A stretch of 50,640 bases of DNA from Paludibacteraceae bacterium (GCA_017467185.1 JAFTSS010000031.1:1-50640), one strand, 5' to 3'; positions 22,916 to 33,141 are shown, counted from the first letter of the stretch. The notes: generated by a model from the letters alone, not told the origin. A program made the numbers and translations.

Positions 22916-24613
22916 TTAGAACAATGTTGCAATAATTTTAATATCAAGCATCCACAATACGAACAAAGCAATAGCAATAACAGCCACGATAACCGAAATT
23001 GCAATAGCCCATTTACCACCTGCCGAGATTTTCTTAACTGGTGCGTATGGGTCAACAAGCTTCATCATTGGAAATTGTGCTTGATCTGTGAGCGATGAGC
23101 CAAACATAGCATTCACAATTGCATCAGCATTTATAGCCCAACCATTAGCATTGAGAAGTGGAGCAAGGTTGCGTTGGCGCAATTTGAGCCATGCCAACAC
23201 CATTGATGGTCCTGAAACTACCAAAAGAATTGCCACAATAGCTAAAATCAATTGCCACCATGTCAATGCAGCCACACCTTTAGCCAAACTTGTCAAGAAC
23301 GAGCCAATAAAGCCCAATGCCATACCAATAGCTGCAAAGATACCGGCAAATTTAGCAATATCAAATGCTTGCATTTTTTCTGGTGATGCACCATCAGCTG
23401 GTTTCGCCGCCATATCTTTTTGGATATTGGCTGTCATATTGTTGAATGATTTTGCCTCTTTCTCAGCCGCCGATTTGTTGATAAGATTAACAATCCAATC
23501 GCCCAATTTGCGGTAAGGGCTCCAGAATGCTTGTCCGATGGAGATTGGATTATCGATAATCTTAGTCACTTCGGCATCCCAGTCGCGACCTTGACGGTCA
23601 TAGAACAAGGCATTTTTACCTACTTTGAGGTTTTTGATATCACCCACTGTCACTGCCGCCACAATTTGCATTGTTTGTCCTGTTGGCTTATATGTACAAT
23701 TGCAATATACGAGGAACATACCGCTGGCAGGAGCTTGCGCATTATGTTTTGCAGCATCATTCACACGCAAACAGAGATTACATGCACGTTGGTCAATAAC
23801 CAATGTACCAGCTTGGAAAATAGCCCATGGAGTTTCGCCTTTTGCTGCACGACCAAGAAGTGCTTTACTGCGTTTTGCATAAAAATCTTGGAACGACACA
23901 AAGTTACGCAACAAAGTATAGAAATCACGAGTGAGCAAAAGCAATTTTTCGAGCGGACGATATTGCGCTTGTGCATCGGCAAGAAGTTTTGCATTAGCAC
24001 CTTCAATAGCTGCTTTAGAAGCCTCATAATCGGCAATAGCTTTACCCATTTCGTTGAAAGCCTCTTCTGTCATACCTGGCACAGCAGCATCAGCTGGCAA
24101 TGCCGCCAAACCCAAAGCTTGCATACGTGCAGTAGCAAAATATTGACTATATGCATCTTTACATGCTTTATATGCAGCTGTAACCTCACCTGAATATGGT
24201 GCATCTGGCACTGCTTGCGTTTCAACAGTCACAGCTCCGATTGTAGCACGCACTGCATCAAGGGTAATCACACCATCTGTAGCAATTTTCTCTGCTACTG
24301 AACGAATTGATTCGTCTGCAATTTCACTAACTTTAAGTTGAGCTTCGCCTGCAAGAAGCACATCCGGATTTGTCAATGTAGCACACAACCAATCAGCTGT
24401 TTTCACAACCTCTTTAACATGGAGTTTGCCATCTCCATCAGTATCCATAAGTTTAAGACTGGTTTCATCAATCTCCAAACCTACAGTCGGACACGACAAT
24501 ACTGTCCACAATTTTTCATCCAATTCGCCCAAATGACGAATATCTTCACCCGACTGAATTTTCACTCGAGTAGCACCCCCTATTGAGGCGTATGTCCATT
24601 TATAATTTGCCAT
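22916..24613 (-). CDS. EF-hand-containing membrane protein of unknown function
   Basis: The 565-residue protein has a canonical EF-hand calcium loop near residue 57 (DTDGDGKLHVKE), a long alanine-rich helical middle, and three likely membrane segments near the C-terminus (FAGIFAAIGMALGFIGSF, WWQLILAIVAILLVVSGP, WAIAISVIVAVIAIALFV). There is no signal peptide, so the N-terminal domain is probably cytoplasmic. A CNLC motif (about residues 280-283) and other cysteines could bind metal, but that is a guess. It resembles a conserved Bacteroidales protein without known function. It appears to be a single gene. Confidence 0.75.
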   Translation of the reverse strand: MANYKWTYASIGGATRVKIQSGEDIRHLGELDEKLWTVLSCPTVGLEIDETSLKLMDTDGDGKLHVKEVVKTADWLCATLTNPDVLLAGEAQLKVSEIADESIRSVAEKIATDGVITLDAVRATIGAVTVETQAVPDAPYSGEVTAAYKACKDAYSQYFATARMQALGLAALPADAAVPGMTEEAFNEMGKAIADYEASKAAIEGANAKLLADAQAQYRPLEKLLLLTRDFYTLLRNFVSFQDFYAKRSKALLGRAAKGETPWAIFQAGTLVIDQRACNLCLRVNDAAKHNAQAPASGMFLVYCNCTYKPTGQTMQIVAAVTVGDIKNLKVGKNALFYDRQGRDWDAEVTKIIDNPISIGQAFWSPYRKLGDWIVNLINKSAAEKEAKSFNNMTANIQKDMAAKPADGASPEKMQAFDIAKFAGIFAAIGMALGFIGSFLTSLAKGVAALTWWQLILAIVAILLVVSGPSMVLAWLKLRQRNLAPLLNANGWAINADAIVNAMFGSSLTDQAQFPMMKLVDPYAPVKKISAGGKWAIAISVIVAVIAIALFVLWMLDIKIIATLF

Positions 24614-24702
24614 ATATTAGATATTTAGTATTTTAGTAACGAGTAGCGAGAGTTGGTCACTCAGCTAATTTATATTAAAACTATTATCTTTAATCTTATT
24701 CC

Positions 24703-25509
24703 CTATTCCTTACTCCTTGCTCCTTGTTCCATAGCTTTCGCCTCATTCCAAATCTCATCCATCTCTGCAAGTGTCATATCTTTGAGATTACGACCCTGCT
24801 TAATAGTCTTCTCTTCAAGATAATTGAAACGACGAATAAATTTCTTATTTGTGCGTTCAAGCGCATTTTCTGGATTGATTTTATACAATCGAGCCGCATT
24901 TATAATCGAGAACATAAGGTCACCAAACTCTGCCTCCATCTTGTCAGCATCACAATTCCTAACCTCTTCCTTAAATTCGCCTATCTCCTCTTGCACCTTA
25001 TCCCACACCTGCTCACGCTCTTCCCAATCGAAACCAACGTTACGTGCTTTATCTTGTATGCGGTGAGCCTTTATCAGTGCTGGCAATGCATCTGGCACAC
25101 CACTAAGCACCGATTTATTACCCTCTTTTTCTTTGAGTTTTATCTGCTCCCAATTCTGTATCACAGCGTCCGGTGTATCGGCGTTCACCTCGCCATACAC
25201 ATGTGGATGACGGAATATCAACTTATCGCACAACGCATTACACACATCAGCTATATCAAATTCATCTTTTTCTTGCGCCATAAGTGCATAAAACACGATA
25301 TGAAGCAACACATCGCCCAACTCTTTTTTGATATTAGGCATATCAAGTTGCTGAATAGCATCGGCAAGTTCGTATGCCTCCTCTATCGTATTGCATCGCA
25401 ACGAATCAAACGTCTGCTTACGGTCCCACGGACACTTCTCTCGCAATGTCTCCATCACGTCAAGCACACGCTCAAATGCCTCCAACTGTTTCTTTCTATC
25501 TGATTTCAT
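24703..25509 (-). CDS. mazG: MazG nucleoside triphosphate pyrophosphohydrolase
   Basis: The 268-residue protein has two MazG modules. The first has EKCPWDRKQTFDSLRCNTIE with EEAYELADAI, then ELGDVLLHIVFYA; the second has EEIGEFKEEV and EAEFGDLMFSIINAARLY. The E-E-x-x-E and E-x-x-D metal ligands are all present. It hydrolyses NTPs or dNTPs to NMP and PPi, cleaning the pool and lowering (p)ppGpp. The C-terminal EQGARSKE is written by the CTCCTTG heptamer array that begins in the intergenic region, so the original end is a few residues earlier. Confidence 0.95.
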   Translation of the reverse strand: MKSDRKKQLEAFERVLDVMETLREKCPWDRKQTFDSLRCNTIEEAYELADAIQQLDMPNIKKELGDVLLHIVFYALMAQEKDEFDIADVCNALCDKLIFRHPHVYGEVNADTPDAVIQNWEQIKLKEKEGNKSVLSGVPDALPALIKAHRIQDKARNVGFDWEEREQVWDKVQEEIGEFKEEVRNCDADKMEAEFGDLMFSIINAARLYKINPENALERTNKKFIRRFNYLEEKTIKQGRNLKDMTLAEMDEIWNEAKAMEQGARSKE

Positions 25510-25572
25510 TTATTTAGATTATTAGATATAAGACACGAGATACAAGACTCATCATTCCCCATTCCTCACTCC

Positions 25573-26559
25573 TCATTCCTCATTAAAATAAGGTCCATCA
25601 TACACCCCAACAACCTCATTACCAAGTTGGTCAATAAAAGTAAAAGTCAAATTAAGCGACGATTCGTCTATCGAAATTATCTTAGCACTACCCTCAACCA
25701 CATTGGCTTTCCCTATAGCCGAACCGTTATAGAACATCTGCCAATAGGTGCCCCATGCTGTATTTTTAAGTTTATGACCATAATACACCGAAGTGGCATC
25801 ATCCGCATTAACCGATACTAAATAATCACCCTCCACTGGCCACTCTTGTTGTATATCATGCACACCTATAACGAATTGCACCCCCGATTTTATCTTACCT
25901 GCATCCGAAAATCGCGAATCAGTCGAATAAAACGTAAATTCAAAATAGTTGCGATTTTCACTAAACAAATGGCCCCAATTCATCATCATTGGCATTGCCA
26001 ACTGACATAAAATTGTATCGAATGCCAATTCGCCATACCCACGTTGGTCGAGCGTATAATTATAGGTATATTCTCCAAGATACGACCCCACAATAGAGTC
26101 GCCATCTTCAGTCATAAGACCAAAATTAAATGTGCGATAACCATCTGCCGAATCTACCTTCAATTCGCCACTTACTATGTGATAATAAAGTGTATCGTGA
26201 TACGTAGTATCACCTTTGGGTATTTCAGGATAAACTATTAACCAAGACGAATCTGGCTGCAAATAATAAGTACCCCCTACCTCAAAATCTTTAGTCACCG
26301 ACTCAAAATAAGCATCTATCACCGCACCATAACCCGAAGCAGAAGTTTCACTCACCGTATAAGTAGTTGGATATGCCAAAAATCGCAATACATAATCATC
26401 CTCTGCATAACCTGTATGCTCCACCTTTACTCGTTTTATCGCATACCCCGATTCCTGAAAAGTGAAACTACCACCTTGCACAACCTTCCTCTCCTTCTCA
26501 CACGAACAAAGAAAAAGAGTCAACAAAACCGCAATAATTGTAAATTGTGCATTGTGCAT
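25573..26559 (-). CDS. Lipoprotein of unknown function
   Basis: The start is placed at ATG 26559 (MHNAQFTIIAVLLTLFLCSC), giving a lipoprotein signal with lipobox LCSC. Longer frames run into cysS. About 328 residues follow the start, with many Y, D and T and two similar blocks ending in EVVGVYDGPYF. It likely faces the periplasm or the outer membrane. It begins 14 bp after the cysS stop and is probably co-transcribed. The first six residues and the Asn-Glu-Glu end are encoded by heptamer repeats (GCACAAT and CTCATTC types), an unusual trait. Confidence 0.7.
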   Translation of the reverse strand: MHNAQFTIIAVLLTLFLCSCEKERKVVQGGSFTFQESGYAIKRVKVEHTGYAEDDYVLRFLAYPTTYTVSETSASGYGAVIDAYFESVTKDFEVGGTYYLQPDSSWLIVYPEIPKGDTTYHDTLYYHIVSGELKVDSADGYRTFNFGLMTEDGDSIVGSYLGEYTYNYTLDQRGYGELAFDTILCQLAMPMMMNWGHLFSENRNYFEFTFYSTDSRFSDAGKIKSGVQFVIGVHDIQQEWPVEGDYLVSVNADDATSVYYGHKLKNTAWGTYWQMFYNGSAIGKANVVEGSAKIISIDESSLNLTFTFIDQLGNEVVGVYDGPYFNEE

Positions 26560-26572
26560 TGTAAATTGTACA

Positions 26573-28030
26573 TTATAAAGACCACTCAAAGCCGTCTTTT
26601 GTATCTTTAATAGCAAAACCAAGAGCTGTGAGTTCATTACGAATCTTATCGCTTGTAGCCCAATCTTTATTACGTTTTGCTTCAAGACGCATTTCAAGCA
26701 ATAGGTCAATTGCCTTTTTATAAGCCTCGTTACTACCCGAGCCTGATTCGGTTTGAAGACCAAGTATATCTTCAATAAAGAGTTTGAATACCTCTTTTAA
26801 TTCAGCCAAATCTGCTTCATTGATAGTACCTTTACCATCTGCCACTGTATTGATAGCTTTCGATGCCTCAAACAAATGAGAAATAACAATAGGCGTATTC
26901 AAATCGTCGCACATAGCCTCCTCGCAACGTTCGCGCAAGCCTGCCACTTCTACTGTAGTCTCTTTGCCTGCTTGTAGTTTTTGTAGGCGTTCGTATGCCT
27001 CCATCAAGCGTGCCAAACCTTTTTCCGATGCCACCAATGCCTCTGACGAGAAATCAACTGTCGAACGATAATGCGCTTGAAGGATAAAGAAACGAATAGT
27101 CATCGGTGCAAATGGTTGTGTCAACAATGGGTGATTACCTTCGAAGAATTGGTCGAGGGTGATGAAGTTACCCAACGATTTACCCATCTTTTGTCCGTTG
27201 ATAGTAATCATATTGTTATGCATCCAATATTTCACCGACTCATGTCCCAATGCTGCGCACGATTGTGCAATCTCTGCTTCGTGGTGTGGGAACATAAGGT
27301 CCATACCGCCACCATGAATATCGAATGTCTCGCCAAGATATTTTGTACCCATAGCCGAGCACTCTAAGTGCCAACCTGGGAAACCTTCGCTCCATGGCGA
27401 TGGCCAGTGCATAATATGCTCTGGTGCTGCTTTTTTCCACAATGCAAAGTCTGCCGAACGACGTTTTTCGCTTTGTCCGTCTAATTCGCGAGTAGTTTCA
27501 AGCAACTCGTCGATATTACGACCTGAAAGTTTTCCGTAATTAAAGTCTTTATTATATTTCTCTACATCGAAATAAACAGAACCTTCAGATTCGTAAGCAT
27601 AACCTGCCTCAAGAATCTTTTTCACAAATTCGATTTGCTCAATGATATGTCCCGATGCGTGAGGCTCAATTGATGGAGGCAACACATTAAGTTTCTCCAT
27701 TGCTTTATGATAACGCAACAAATAGTGTTGCACCACCTCCATTGGCTCCAACTGATCGAGACGAGCCTTTTTAGCAATCTTATCTTCACCATCATCAGCG
27801 TCGTGCTCAAGGTGACCTACGTCGGTAATATTACGCACATAACGCACCTTATAACCAAGGTGTGTCAAATAACGGAACAAGATATCAAATGTGATAGCAG
27901 GGCGAGCGTGACCCAAGTGGCCATCGCCATAAACAGTTGGTCCACAAACATAAAGACCAACATTAGGCGCATGAAGCGGCTCAAATACCTCCTTCTTGCG
28001 CGACAAAGTATTATAAATATTCAATTTCAT
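26573..28030 (-). CDS. cysS: Cysteinyl-tRNA synthetase
   Basis: The 485-residue class I synthetase has [16 protein letters not shown] (HIGH motif and zinc Cys), WHLECSAM with a zinc-ligand Cys, HHEAE, and [10 protein letters not shown] (KMSKS). It charges tRNA-Cys using a zinc-bound cysteine. Length and motif order are normal. A promoter -7 box is 94 bp upstream. Confidence 0.98.
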   Translation of the reverse strand: MKLNIYNTLSRKKEVFEPLHAPNVGLYVCGPTVYGDGHLGHARPAITFDILFRYLTHLGYKVRYVRNITDVGHLEHDADDGEDKIAKKARLDQLEPMEVVQHYLLRYHKAMEKLNVLPPSIEPHASGHIIEQIEFVKKILEAGYAYESEGSVYFDVEKYNKDFNYGKLSGRNIDELLETTRELDGQSEKRRSADFALWKKAAPEHIMHWPSPWSEGFPGWHLECSAMGTKYLGETFDIHGGGMDLMFPHHEAEIAQSCAALGHESVKYWMHNNMITINGQKMGKSLGNFITLDQFFEGNHPLLTQPFAPMTIRFFILQAHYRSTVDFSSEALVASEKGLARLMEAYERLQKLQAGKETTVEVAGLRERCEEAMCDDLNTPIVISHLFEASKAINTVADGKGTINEADLAELKEVFKLFIEDILGLQTESGSGSNEAYKKAIDLLLEMRLEAKRNKDWATSDKIRNELTALGFAIKDTKDGFEWSL

Positions 28031-28123
28031 ATTCTTATTTAGATTTTTAGTAGCGAGTAGCGAGTAACGAGACTTACTCGCTTCGCTCGTTTTATATTAA
28101 TAATCTGTTATTTTTAGGAAAAT

Positions 28124-28132
28124 ACAAAGTTA
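28124..28132 (-). promoter_or_regulatory. -7 box of cysS
   Basis: The minus strand reads TAACTTTGT, 94 bp upstream of the ATG. The rest of 28031-28311 shows only repeat-like DNA. Confidence 0.5.
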
Positions 28133-28311
28133 CAAAATAATTATGAATTTTTGCTATAAATGAGAGCAAAAATTTATTTATTTATCAAAAAATCGAATAT
28201 ATATCCGTGGATTCAGTCTCGTGATTCTTGCGAAGCAAGAGAGCGAGTTACTAAATAATGACTAATAAATTCCGTGAACTCCGTGAATTCCGTGTGCAAT
28301 AAAAATTATAT

Positions 28312-29397
28312 CTACCCATGTATCTCAGCAAGATAAATTTGCTCCGTCTGCCCTGGTGTCGGTATCAAATGCGCCTTACGCCCTATCGTATGCAAATCCA
28401 TTATCGACGAATACCCCGACCGGCACACAATCTCCTTCGCCTCTTGCATATACCATTGCAACAACCCCGTCGGCAAATGCGGTATATAATCCACCCCATC
28501 CTTATGCTCAGCCAACCTCAAATCATCCGCCGGCAAACCCTGAATAATGAGGAGTGTTTTATCATAATTATGAATTGTGCATTGTGCATTATGCATTGAA
28601 GAAATCTCGAGTTCGAGATTTCTACGATGCGGCTCCGGCCCCGAAAGCACCGCCACTACATCATACCTCTCACCCAAATCCAACGCCTCCGCCTCAACTC
28701 GCACATCCTCCCACTCTACCTTTTCCCTCGAAAAGCGCGACAACACACCAATAAATTTCGTATTTTTCAATAATGGATATTTATGCGACAAATCGCCCGA
28801 CAAATTACCTTCACCTTCCACATCTGGCACCCAACATTCATCATAATGTTTTATAAACCAACGATGTAATCGCCACACTCCCCACTCCATCCATTTCAAC
28901 CCTCGTGGCATCTTCACCATCAACTGATGCGTCATATACACCGAATGCACCCCCTTACACCACAATCCAAACCTATTGTCCGACACCACCACATCTATCT
29001 CATACGCCTTCACAATCCTCTTCAACTCCTTATGCTCGCACCATATACCTCGCACAAAACTAGGCAACTGACGCAACATCGCCCCCACTTGCGACTGCCC
29101 ATCCGCATACCTCACCTTCAATCCCTCAAACTCAACCCACTCCAAATGCGGAAACTCACGTCGCAAAAACCTAAGCGGATACCCATCCGCCGCAATCACA
29201 ACCTCATGCCCCTGCTCTATCAACTCCTTAATTATAGGCACACAACGCGTAGCATGCCCCAAACCCCAATTCAACGGAGCAACCAAAACACGTGAAGAAT
29301 TAGGAATGAGGAGTGAGGAATGAGGAGTAAAATTTAAACATTTTTTATTCCTAATTCCTAATTCTTCATTCCTAATTCCTAACTCCTCATTCCTCAT
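28312..29397 (-). CDS. MurG-like (GT28-type) glycosyltransferase
   Basis: The GT-B-like fold starts VLVAPLNWGLGHATRCVPII (about 36-55), with VVIAADGYPLRFLRREFPHL and a C-terminal IVCRSGYSSIMDLHTIGRKA like the donor-sugar site of MurG/UGT-type enzymes, followed by PTPGQTEQIYLA. Donor and acceptor are unknown. The first 35 residues come from GAGGAATGAGG-type heptamer repeats, and residues near SSMHNAQCTIHN are a TGTGCAT-type repeat inserted in frame. The ATG overlaps the upstream radical SAM stop in TAATG, so the pair is coupled. Confidence 0.8.
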   Translation of the reverse strand: MRNEELGIRNEELGIRNKKCLNFTPHSSLLIPNSSRVLVAPLNWGLGHATRCVPIIKELIEQGHEVVIAADGYPLRFLRREFPHLEWVEFEGLKVRYADGQSQVGAMLRQLPSFVRGIWCEHKELKRIVKAYEIDVVVSDNRFGLWCKGVHSVYMTHQLMVKMPRGLKWMEWGVWRLHRWFIKHYDECWVPDVEGEGNLSGDLSHKYPLLKNTKFIGVLSRFSREKVEWEDVRVEAEALDLGERYDVVAVLSGPEPHRRNLELEISSMHNAQCTIHNYDKTLLIIQGLPADDLRLAEHKDGVDYIPHLPTGLLQWYMQEAKEIVCRSGYSSIMDLHTIGRKAHLIPTPGQTEQIYLAEIHG

Positions 29398-30158
29398 TAT
29401 TTAGTTACCTGAGTCTTAATACCCTCAGCCTCAACCCTATCAGCAATCACCTGCAACTCATCACCTTCCACCTTATACAACGTATCGTATGGCGTTTTTC
29501 TATCTAACGAATAGAGCATCACCTCCTTCGGCTGTATCACCTTCAACGCCTCAATCCATGCCGCCACCTCTTCTTCCGTTGTATTATCCACCCTCACACC
29601 ATTCACCTCACCACGCAAAAACAACGTCTGCACAATCACCTCACCCTCAAATCTACGCATATCATCAATCACTTTAGCCACTGAATATCTGCCTTGAGGC
29701 TGATTAATAATCTTCACAGTCTCATCTTTCGCCGAGTCAAGCTTCTGAATATTATTATCCACCTTAGCCAACGCAGTGCGCACCTCATCCTTCCAAATCA
29801 TCGTAGCATTACTCAACACCGAAATCTTCGCTTCAGGAAAATACCTATCCCTCAACGCCACGATATCATCAATAATCGCCGGAAAATCCCTATGCGTCGT
29901 AGGCTCACCATTACCCGCAAACGTAATAACATCAATACCCTCACCCTTTTCAGTGAGTTCAATCATCTTTTGCTCAACAGCCCTCTGCACCTCATCGCGC
30001 GAAGGTTGATGACTATCAGCGCGGAAATTCAAACCACACTCACAATAAATACAATCAAACGAACAAATCTTAGCAGTCTGATGCAAAAGATTAACACCCA
30101 ACGAGCGTCCCAAACGACGACTCTTTATCGGTCCAATAATAATATCACTAAATAACAT
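29397..30158 (-). CDS. Radical SAM enzyme
   Basis: The protein is about 253 residues from ATG 30158 (MLFSDIIIGPIKSRRLGRSL); an upstream TTG start overlaps the promoter box. CSFDCIYCECG carries the C-x3-C-x2-C Fe4S4 motif; EGIDVITFAGNGEPTTH and VSVLSNATMIW follow the usual TIM-barrel order. The substrate is not evident; the family resembles small radical SAM proteins of Bacteroidetes with a GPIxSRRLGxSLG opening. It is followed by a glycosyltransferase gene overlapping by one base. Confidence 0.85.
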   Translation of the reverse strand: MLFSDIIIGPIKSRRLGRSLGVNLLHQTAKICSFDCIYCECGLNFRADSHQPSRDEVQRAVEQKMIELTEKGEGIDVITFAGNGEPTTHRDFPAIIDDIVALRDRYFPEAKISVLSNATMIWKDEVRTALAKVDNNIQKLDSAKDETVKIINQPQGRYSVAKVIDDMRRFEGEVIVQTLFLRGEVNGVRVDNTTEEEVAAWIEALKVIQPKEVMLYSLDRKTPYDTLYKVEGDELQVIADRVEAEGIKTQVTK

Positions 30159-30181
30159 AATTTTTCCAATATAAATTCTCT

Positions 30182-30190
30182 GCAAAGTTA
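30182..30190 (-). promoter_or_regulatory. -7 box of the radical SAM gene
   Basis: The minus strand reads TAACTTTGC, 24 bp from the ATG. Confidence 0.6.
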
Positions 30191-30350
30191 TGATTTTTAT
30201 TTCACTTTACCAATTTTTCATTGCTATTTTTTCTCTTTTTTACACCCACTAAAATAGAAAGACTACCTCAAAAATCACAACAACAAACAACCACCACAAC
30301 ACAAAAAAAATAAAACCCCTCTACAACACCCATATATCACAAAAAATTCG

Positions 30351-30359
30351 TACCTTTGC
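30351..30359 (+). promoter_or_regulatory. -7 box of tsaE
   Basis: TACCTTTGC, a perfect match. The leader contains CTCAACT repeats and a palindrome. Confidence 0.6.
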
Positions 30360-30402
30360 AAGGTCATTATTTTTCAACTCTCAACTCTTAATTTTCTTGT
30401 AC

Positions 30403-30422
30403 AGACGCAATATATTGCGTCT
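30403..30422. repeat. 20-bp palindrome AGACGCAATATATTGCGTCT
   Basis: Perfect palindrome of the GAGACGCAA family in the tsaE leader, without a T run. Confidence 0.85.
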
Positions 30423-30445
30423 CTACCATTAACTCTCAACTCAAA

Positions 30446-30850
30446 ATGGAACTAACCTACACAATAAACCAAATAGAAGAAACTGCAAAAGCAGTAGTCG
30501 CTGCAATGCAAGGTGGTCAACTATTCGCCTTTTACGGACAAATGGGAGCAGGCAAAACAACCCTAATCAAAGCCATCTGCAAAGAATTAGGCGTACAAGG
30601 TGAAGTAAATAGCCCAACATTCGCCATCGTAAACGAATATGAAGGTACTAATCAAACAATCTACCACTTCGACTTCTACCGCATCAACCGCCCCGAAGAA
30701 GCCCTTGACTTCGGACTCTACGACTATTTTGATAGTGGCAACATCTGCCTAATGGAATGGCCCGAATGTATAGAACCACTCCTCCCCGACGACACAATAA
30801 AAATCTATATAACTGTCATAGACGACAACACCCGACAAATAAAAATATAA
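30446..30850 (+). CDS. tsaE: tRNA t6A biosynthesis ATPase TsaE
   Basis: The 134-residue protein has Walker A GQMGAGKTTL (about 31-40), NSPTFAIVNEY (switch region), HFDFYRI and LMEWPECIEP, the standard TsaE signature. It supports TsaD/TsaB/TsaC in forming N6-threonylcarbamoyladenosine on ANN-decoding tRNAs. Length is normal. It stands alone with a perfect -7 box and a bidirectional terminator shared with the convergent recG gene. Confidence 0.95.
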   Translation: MELTYTINQIEETAKAVVAAMQGGQLFAFYGQMGAGKTTLIKAICKELGVQGEVNSPTFAIVNEYEGTNQTIYHFDFYRINRPEEALDFGLYDYFDSGNICLMEWPECIEPLLPDDTIKIYITVIDDNTRQIKI

Positions 30851-30852
30851 AA

Positions 30853-30883
30853 AATAGAATTTACGTTTTGTAAATTCTATTTT
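30853..30883. terminator. Bidirectional terminator between tsaE and recG
   Basis: AATAGAATTTAC pairs with GTAAATTCTATT around GTTTT; A and T runs flank it. Confidence 0.85.
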
Positions 30884-30917
30884 TAACATCAAATACCCTA
30901 TTCTTACTCCAATTAAA

Positions 30918-33014
30918 CTACGAAATCGAACCCCAATTAACATTACCCTTTTGCAATCGTTGCAATTGTCGCAACAACATAGAATGCTCAGGCAAACCCA
31001 ATTCTGGATCACGTTCCAACAATTCCTTCGCCACCGAACGTGCCGTTTGCAACAATCGCCCATCAGTAGCCAAATTAGCTATTTTCAAATCAAAGGGCAA
31101 TCCACTCTGCTGCAAACCATCAATATCACCCGGTCCTCGCAAATTCAAATCTGCTTCTGCTATCACAAATCCATCGGTAGAATCACACATTATTTGCAAT
31201 CGCTTACGCGTATCTGTTGCCAATTCATATTTCGACATCAATATACAATAACTCTGGTCTGCTCCTCGCCCAACTCGCCCACGCAATTGATGCAACTGAC
31301 TAAGTCCAAACCTTTCAGCACTCTCAATAACCATAACACTCGCATTAGGTACATTCACCCCTACCTCAATCACCGTAGTTGCCACCATTATCTGCGCTTC
31401 ACCCGATGCAAACCGCTGCATAGCAGCATCTTTATAAGCTGGCTTCATCTTGCCATGAACCATTACAATATTATATTTCGGAAAAGCCTCTACCATTGAT
31501 TGATACCCTTGCTCCAAATCCTTCATATCTAACTTCTCACTCTCCTGTATCAACGGATAAACTACATACACCTGACGCCCCTTCTCTATCTCTTTCGCCA
31601 AAAATCCATTAAGTGCAGCTCGCTTATTATCAAAATAATGATACGTAGCAATAGGCTTCCTGCCTGGAGGTAATTGATCTATAACACTAACCTCTAAATC
31701 GCCATATATAGTCATTGCCAACGTACGAGGTATAGGCGTAGCCGTCATAACCAATACATGAGGTGGACGAATATTCTTTGTCCACAACTTTGCACGCTGC
31801 GCAACTCCAAATCTATGTTGCTCATCAATAACAACATAACCTAAATTCTTAAATTGCACTGTGTCCTCAATCAACGCATGTGTGCCAATTATTATTTGCA
31901 AAGTACCATCACGCAACCCCTCATCAATTTCCTCTCGCTCTTTTTTACGTGTACTACCCGTCAACAACCTAACACTTACACCCAACTTTGCCACCTGCTC
32001 CGATATACTCTGATAATGCTGAGTCGCCAAAATCTCTGTAGGTGCCATTATACATGCTTGATAACCATTATCTAATGCTATCAACGATGTCATTAACGCC
32101 ACCATAGTCTTACCACTCCCAACATCACCCTGCAACAACCTATTCATCTGCCGCCCTGTATTCATATCACTGCGAATCTCACGTATCACCCTCTTCTGTG
32201 CATCTGTCAATTCAAACGGCAAACATTCTCTATAAAACCTATTAAAATACTCTCCCACTTTGTCAAAAACAAATCCTTGATATTTCATATCACGCAATTT
32301 GCTTTGACGCATAATTGATAATTGAATATAAAACAACTCTTCAAATTTCAAACGAGCCTGTGCACGACGTAATAAATCAAAATTCTGCGGAAAATGCACT
32401 TGACGCATAGCATCACTACGCGACATTAAACCAAAATTTTTAACGATTTCATCGGGTAAATTTTCAGGTATATAAAATTCTCTATCACTAAAAACAGTGT
32501 ACATCAATTTACGTATTCCCGCCGAATTAAGAAATCGTGTTTTCATTTTCTCCGACGTATTATAATGCCCTTGTAATCCACTGTTTTTTTCTAAATTTTT
32601 TTCACTATATACCTCTACTTCTGGATGCGCAATATTCAATCGCTCTCCAAATTTCGATGGCTTACCAAAAATTATATAATCTGTATTTACACGTAATTTT
32701 TCCTCTACATATTTCCAACCCTTAAACCAAACCAATTCAATAAATCCAGTTCCATCAGCAAAAGTAGCTGTTAATCTTCGCGCCCTACCCTCACCACGCA
32801 TCTCAAATTGTAATATTCTACCCTTCAGTTGCACGTATACTAAATCCTCTGTACACTCACGTATAGTATAAAATTTACTCTTATCTATGTATTTATAAGG
32901 ATAATGCGTAACCAAATCCTCGACACAACGAATGCCAAGTTCAGCTGTCAAAGTCTCAGCCCGCTTAGGACCAACACCCAAAACATATTCTATAGGAGTA
33001 TCAAGAGTCAACAT
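30918..33014 (-). CDS. recG: ATP-dependent DNA helicase RecG
   Basis: The 698-residue protein has an N-terminal wedge/OB domain (GRILQFEMRGEGRARRLTAT), then helicase motif I GDVGSGKT (296-303), DEQHRFGV (motif II), TATPIPRTL (III), and the RGRVGRGA (VI) region. It drives fork reversal and branch migration in recombinational repair. It starts almost directly after a -7 box, so the transcript leader is very short. Confidence 0.98.
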   Translation of the reverse strand: MLTLDTPIEYVLGVGPKRAETLTAELGIRCVEDLVTHYPYKYIDKSKFYTIRECTEDLVYVQLKGRILQFEMRGEGRARRLTATFADGTGFIELVWFKGWKYVEEKLRVNTDYIIFGKPSKFGERLNIAHPEVEVYSEKNLEKNSGLQGHYNTSEKMKTRFLNSAGIRKLMYTVFSDREFYIPENLPDEIVKNFGLMSRSDAMRQVHFPQNFDLLRRAQARLKFEELFYIQLSIMRQSKLRDMKYQGFVFDKVGEYFNRFYRECLPFELTDAQKRVIREIRSDMNTGRQMNRLLQGDVGSGKTMVALMTSLIALDNGYQACIMAPTEILATQHYQSISEQVAKLGVSVRLLTGSTRKKEREEIDEGLRDGTLQIIIGTHALIEDTVQFKNLGYVVIDEQHRFGVAQRAKLWTKNIRPPHVLVMTATPIPRTLAMTIYGDLEVSVIDQLPPGRKPIATYHYFDNKRAALNGFLAKEIEKGRQVYVVYPLIQESEKLDMKDLEQGYQSMVEAFPKYNIVMVHGKMKPAYKDAAMQRFASGEAQIMVATTVIEVGVNVPNASVMVIESAERFGLSQLHQLRGRVGRGADQSYCILMSKYELATDTRKRLQIMCDSTDGFVIAEADLNLRGPGDIDGLQQSGLPFDLKIANLATDGRLLQTARSVAKELLERDPELGLPEHSMLLRQLQRLQKGNVNWGSIS

Positions 33015-33020
33015 AATAAT

Positions 33021-33029
33021 GCAAATTTA
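33021..33029 (-). promoter_or_regulatory. -7 box of recG
   Basis: The minus strand reads TAAATTTGC, ending 7 bp before the ATG. Confidence 0.45.
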
Positions 33030-33073
33030 CTAAATTTTTATCAAACTACAACCCTCATATAAAAAAAATATAT

Positions 33074-33082
33074 TAACTTTGT
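33074..33082 (+). promoter_or_regulatory. -7 box of the GT2 gene
   Basis: TAACTTTGT, 67 bp before the ATG. A TATAG-type array lies between. Confidence 0.5.
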
Positions 33083-33087
33083 TCTCT

Positions 33088-33141
33088 ATAACCTCTATAG
33101 TTACTATAATCTATATAGTTATTATCATCACTATAAAAATT
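33088..33141. repeat. TATAGnnnC 9-mer array (degenerate)
   Basis: CTATAGTTACTATAAT-type units in the leader of the GT2 gene. Confidence 0.7.
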
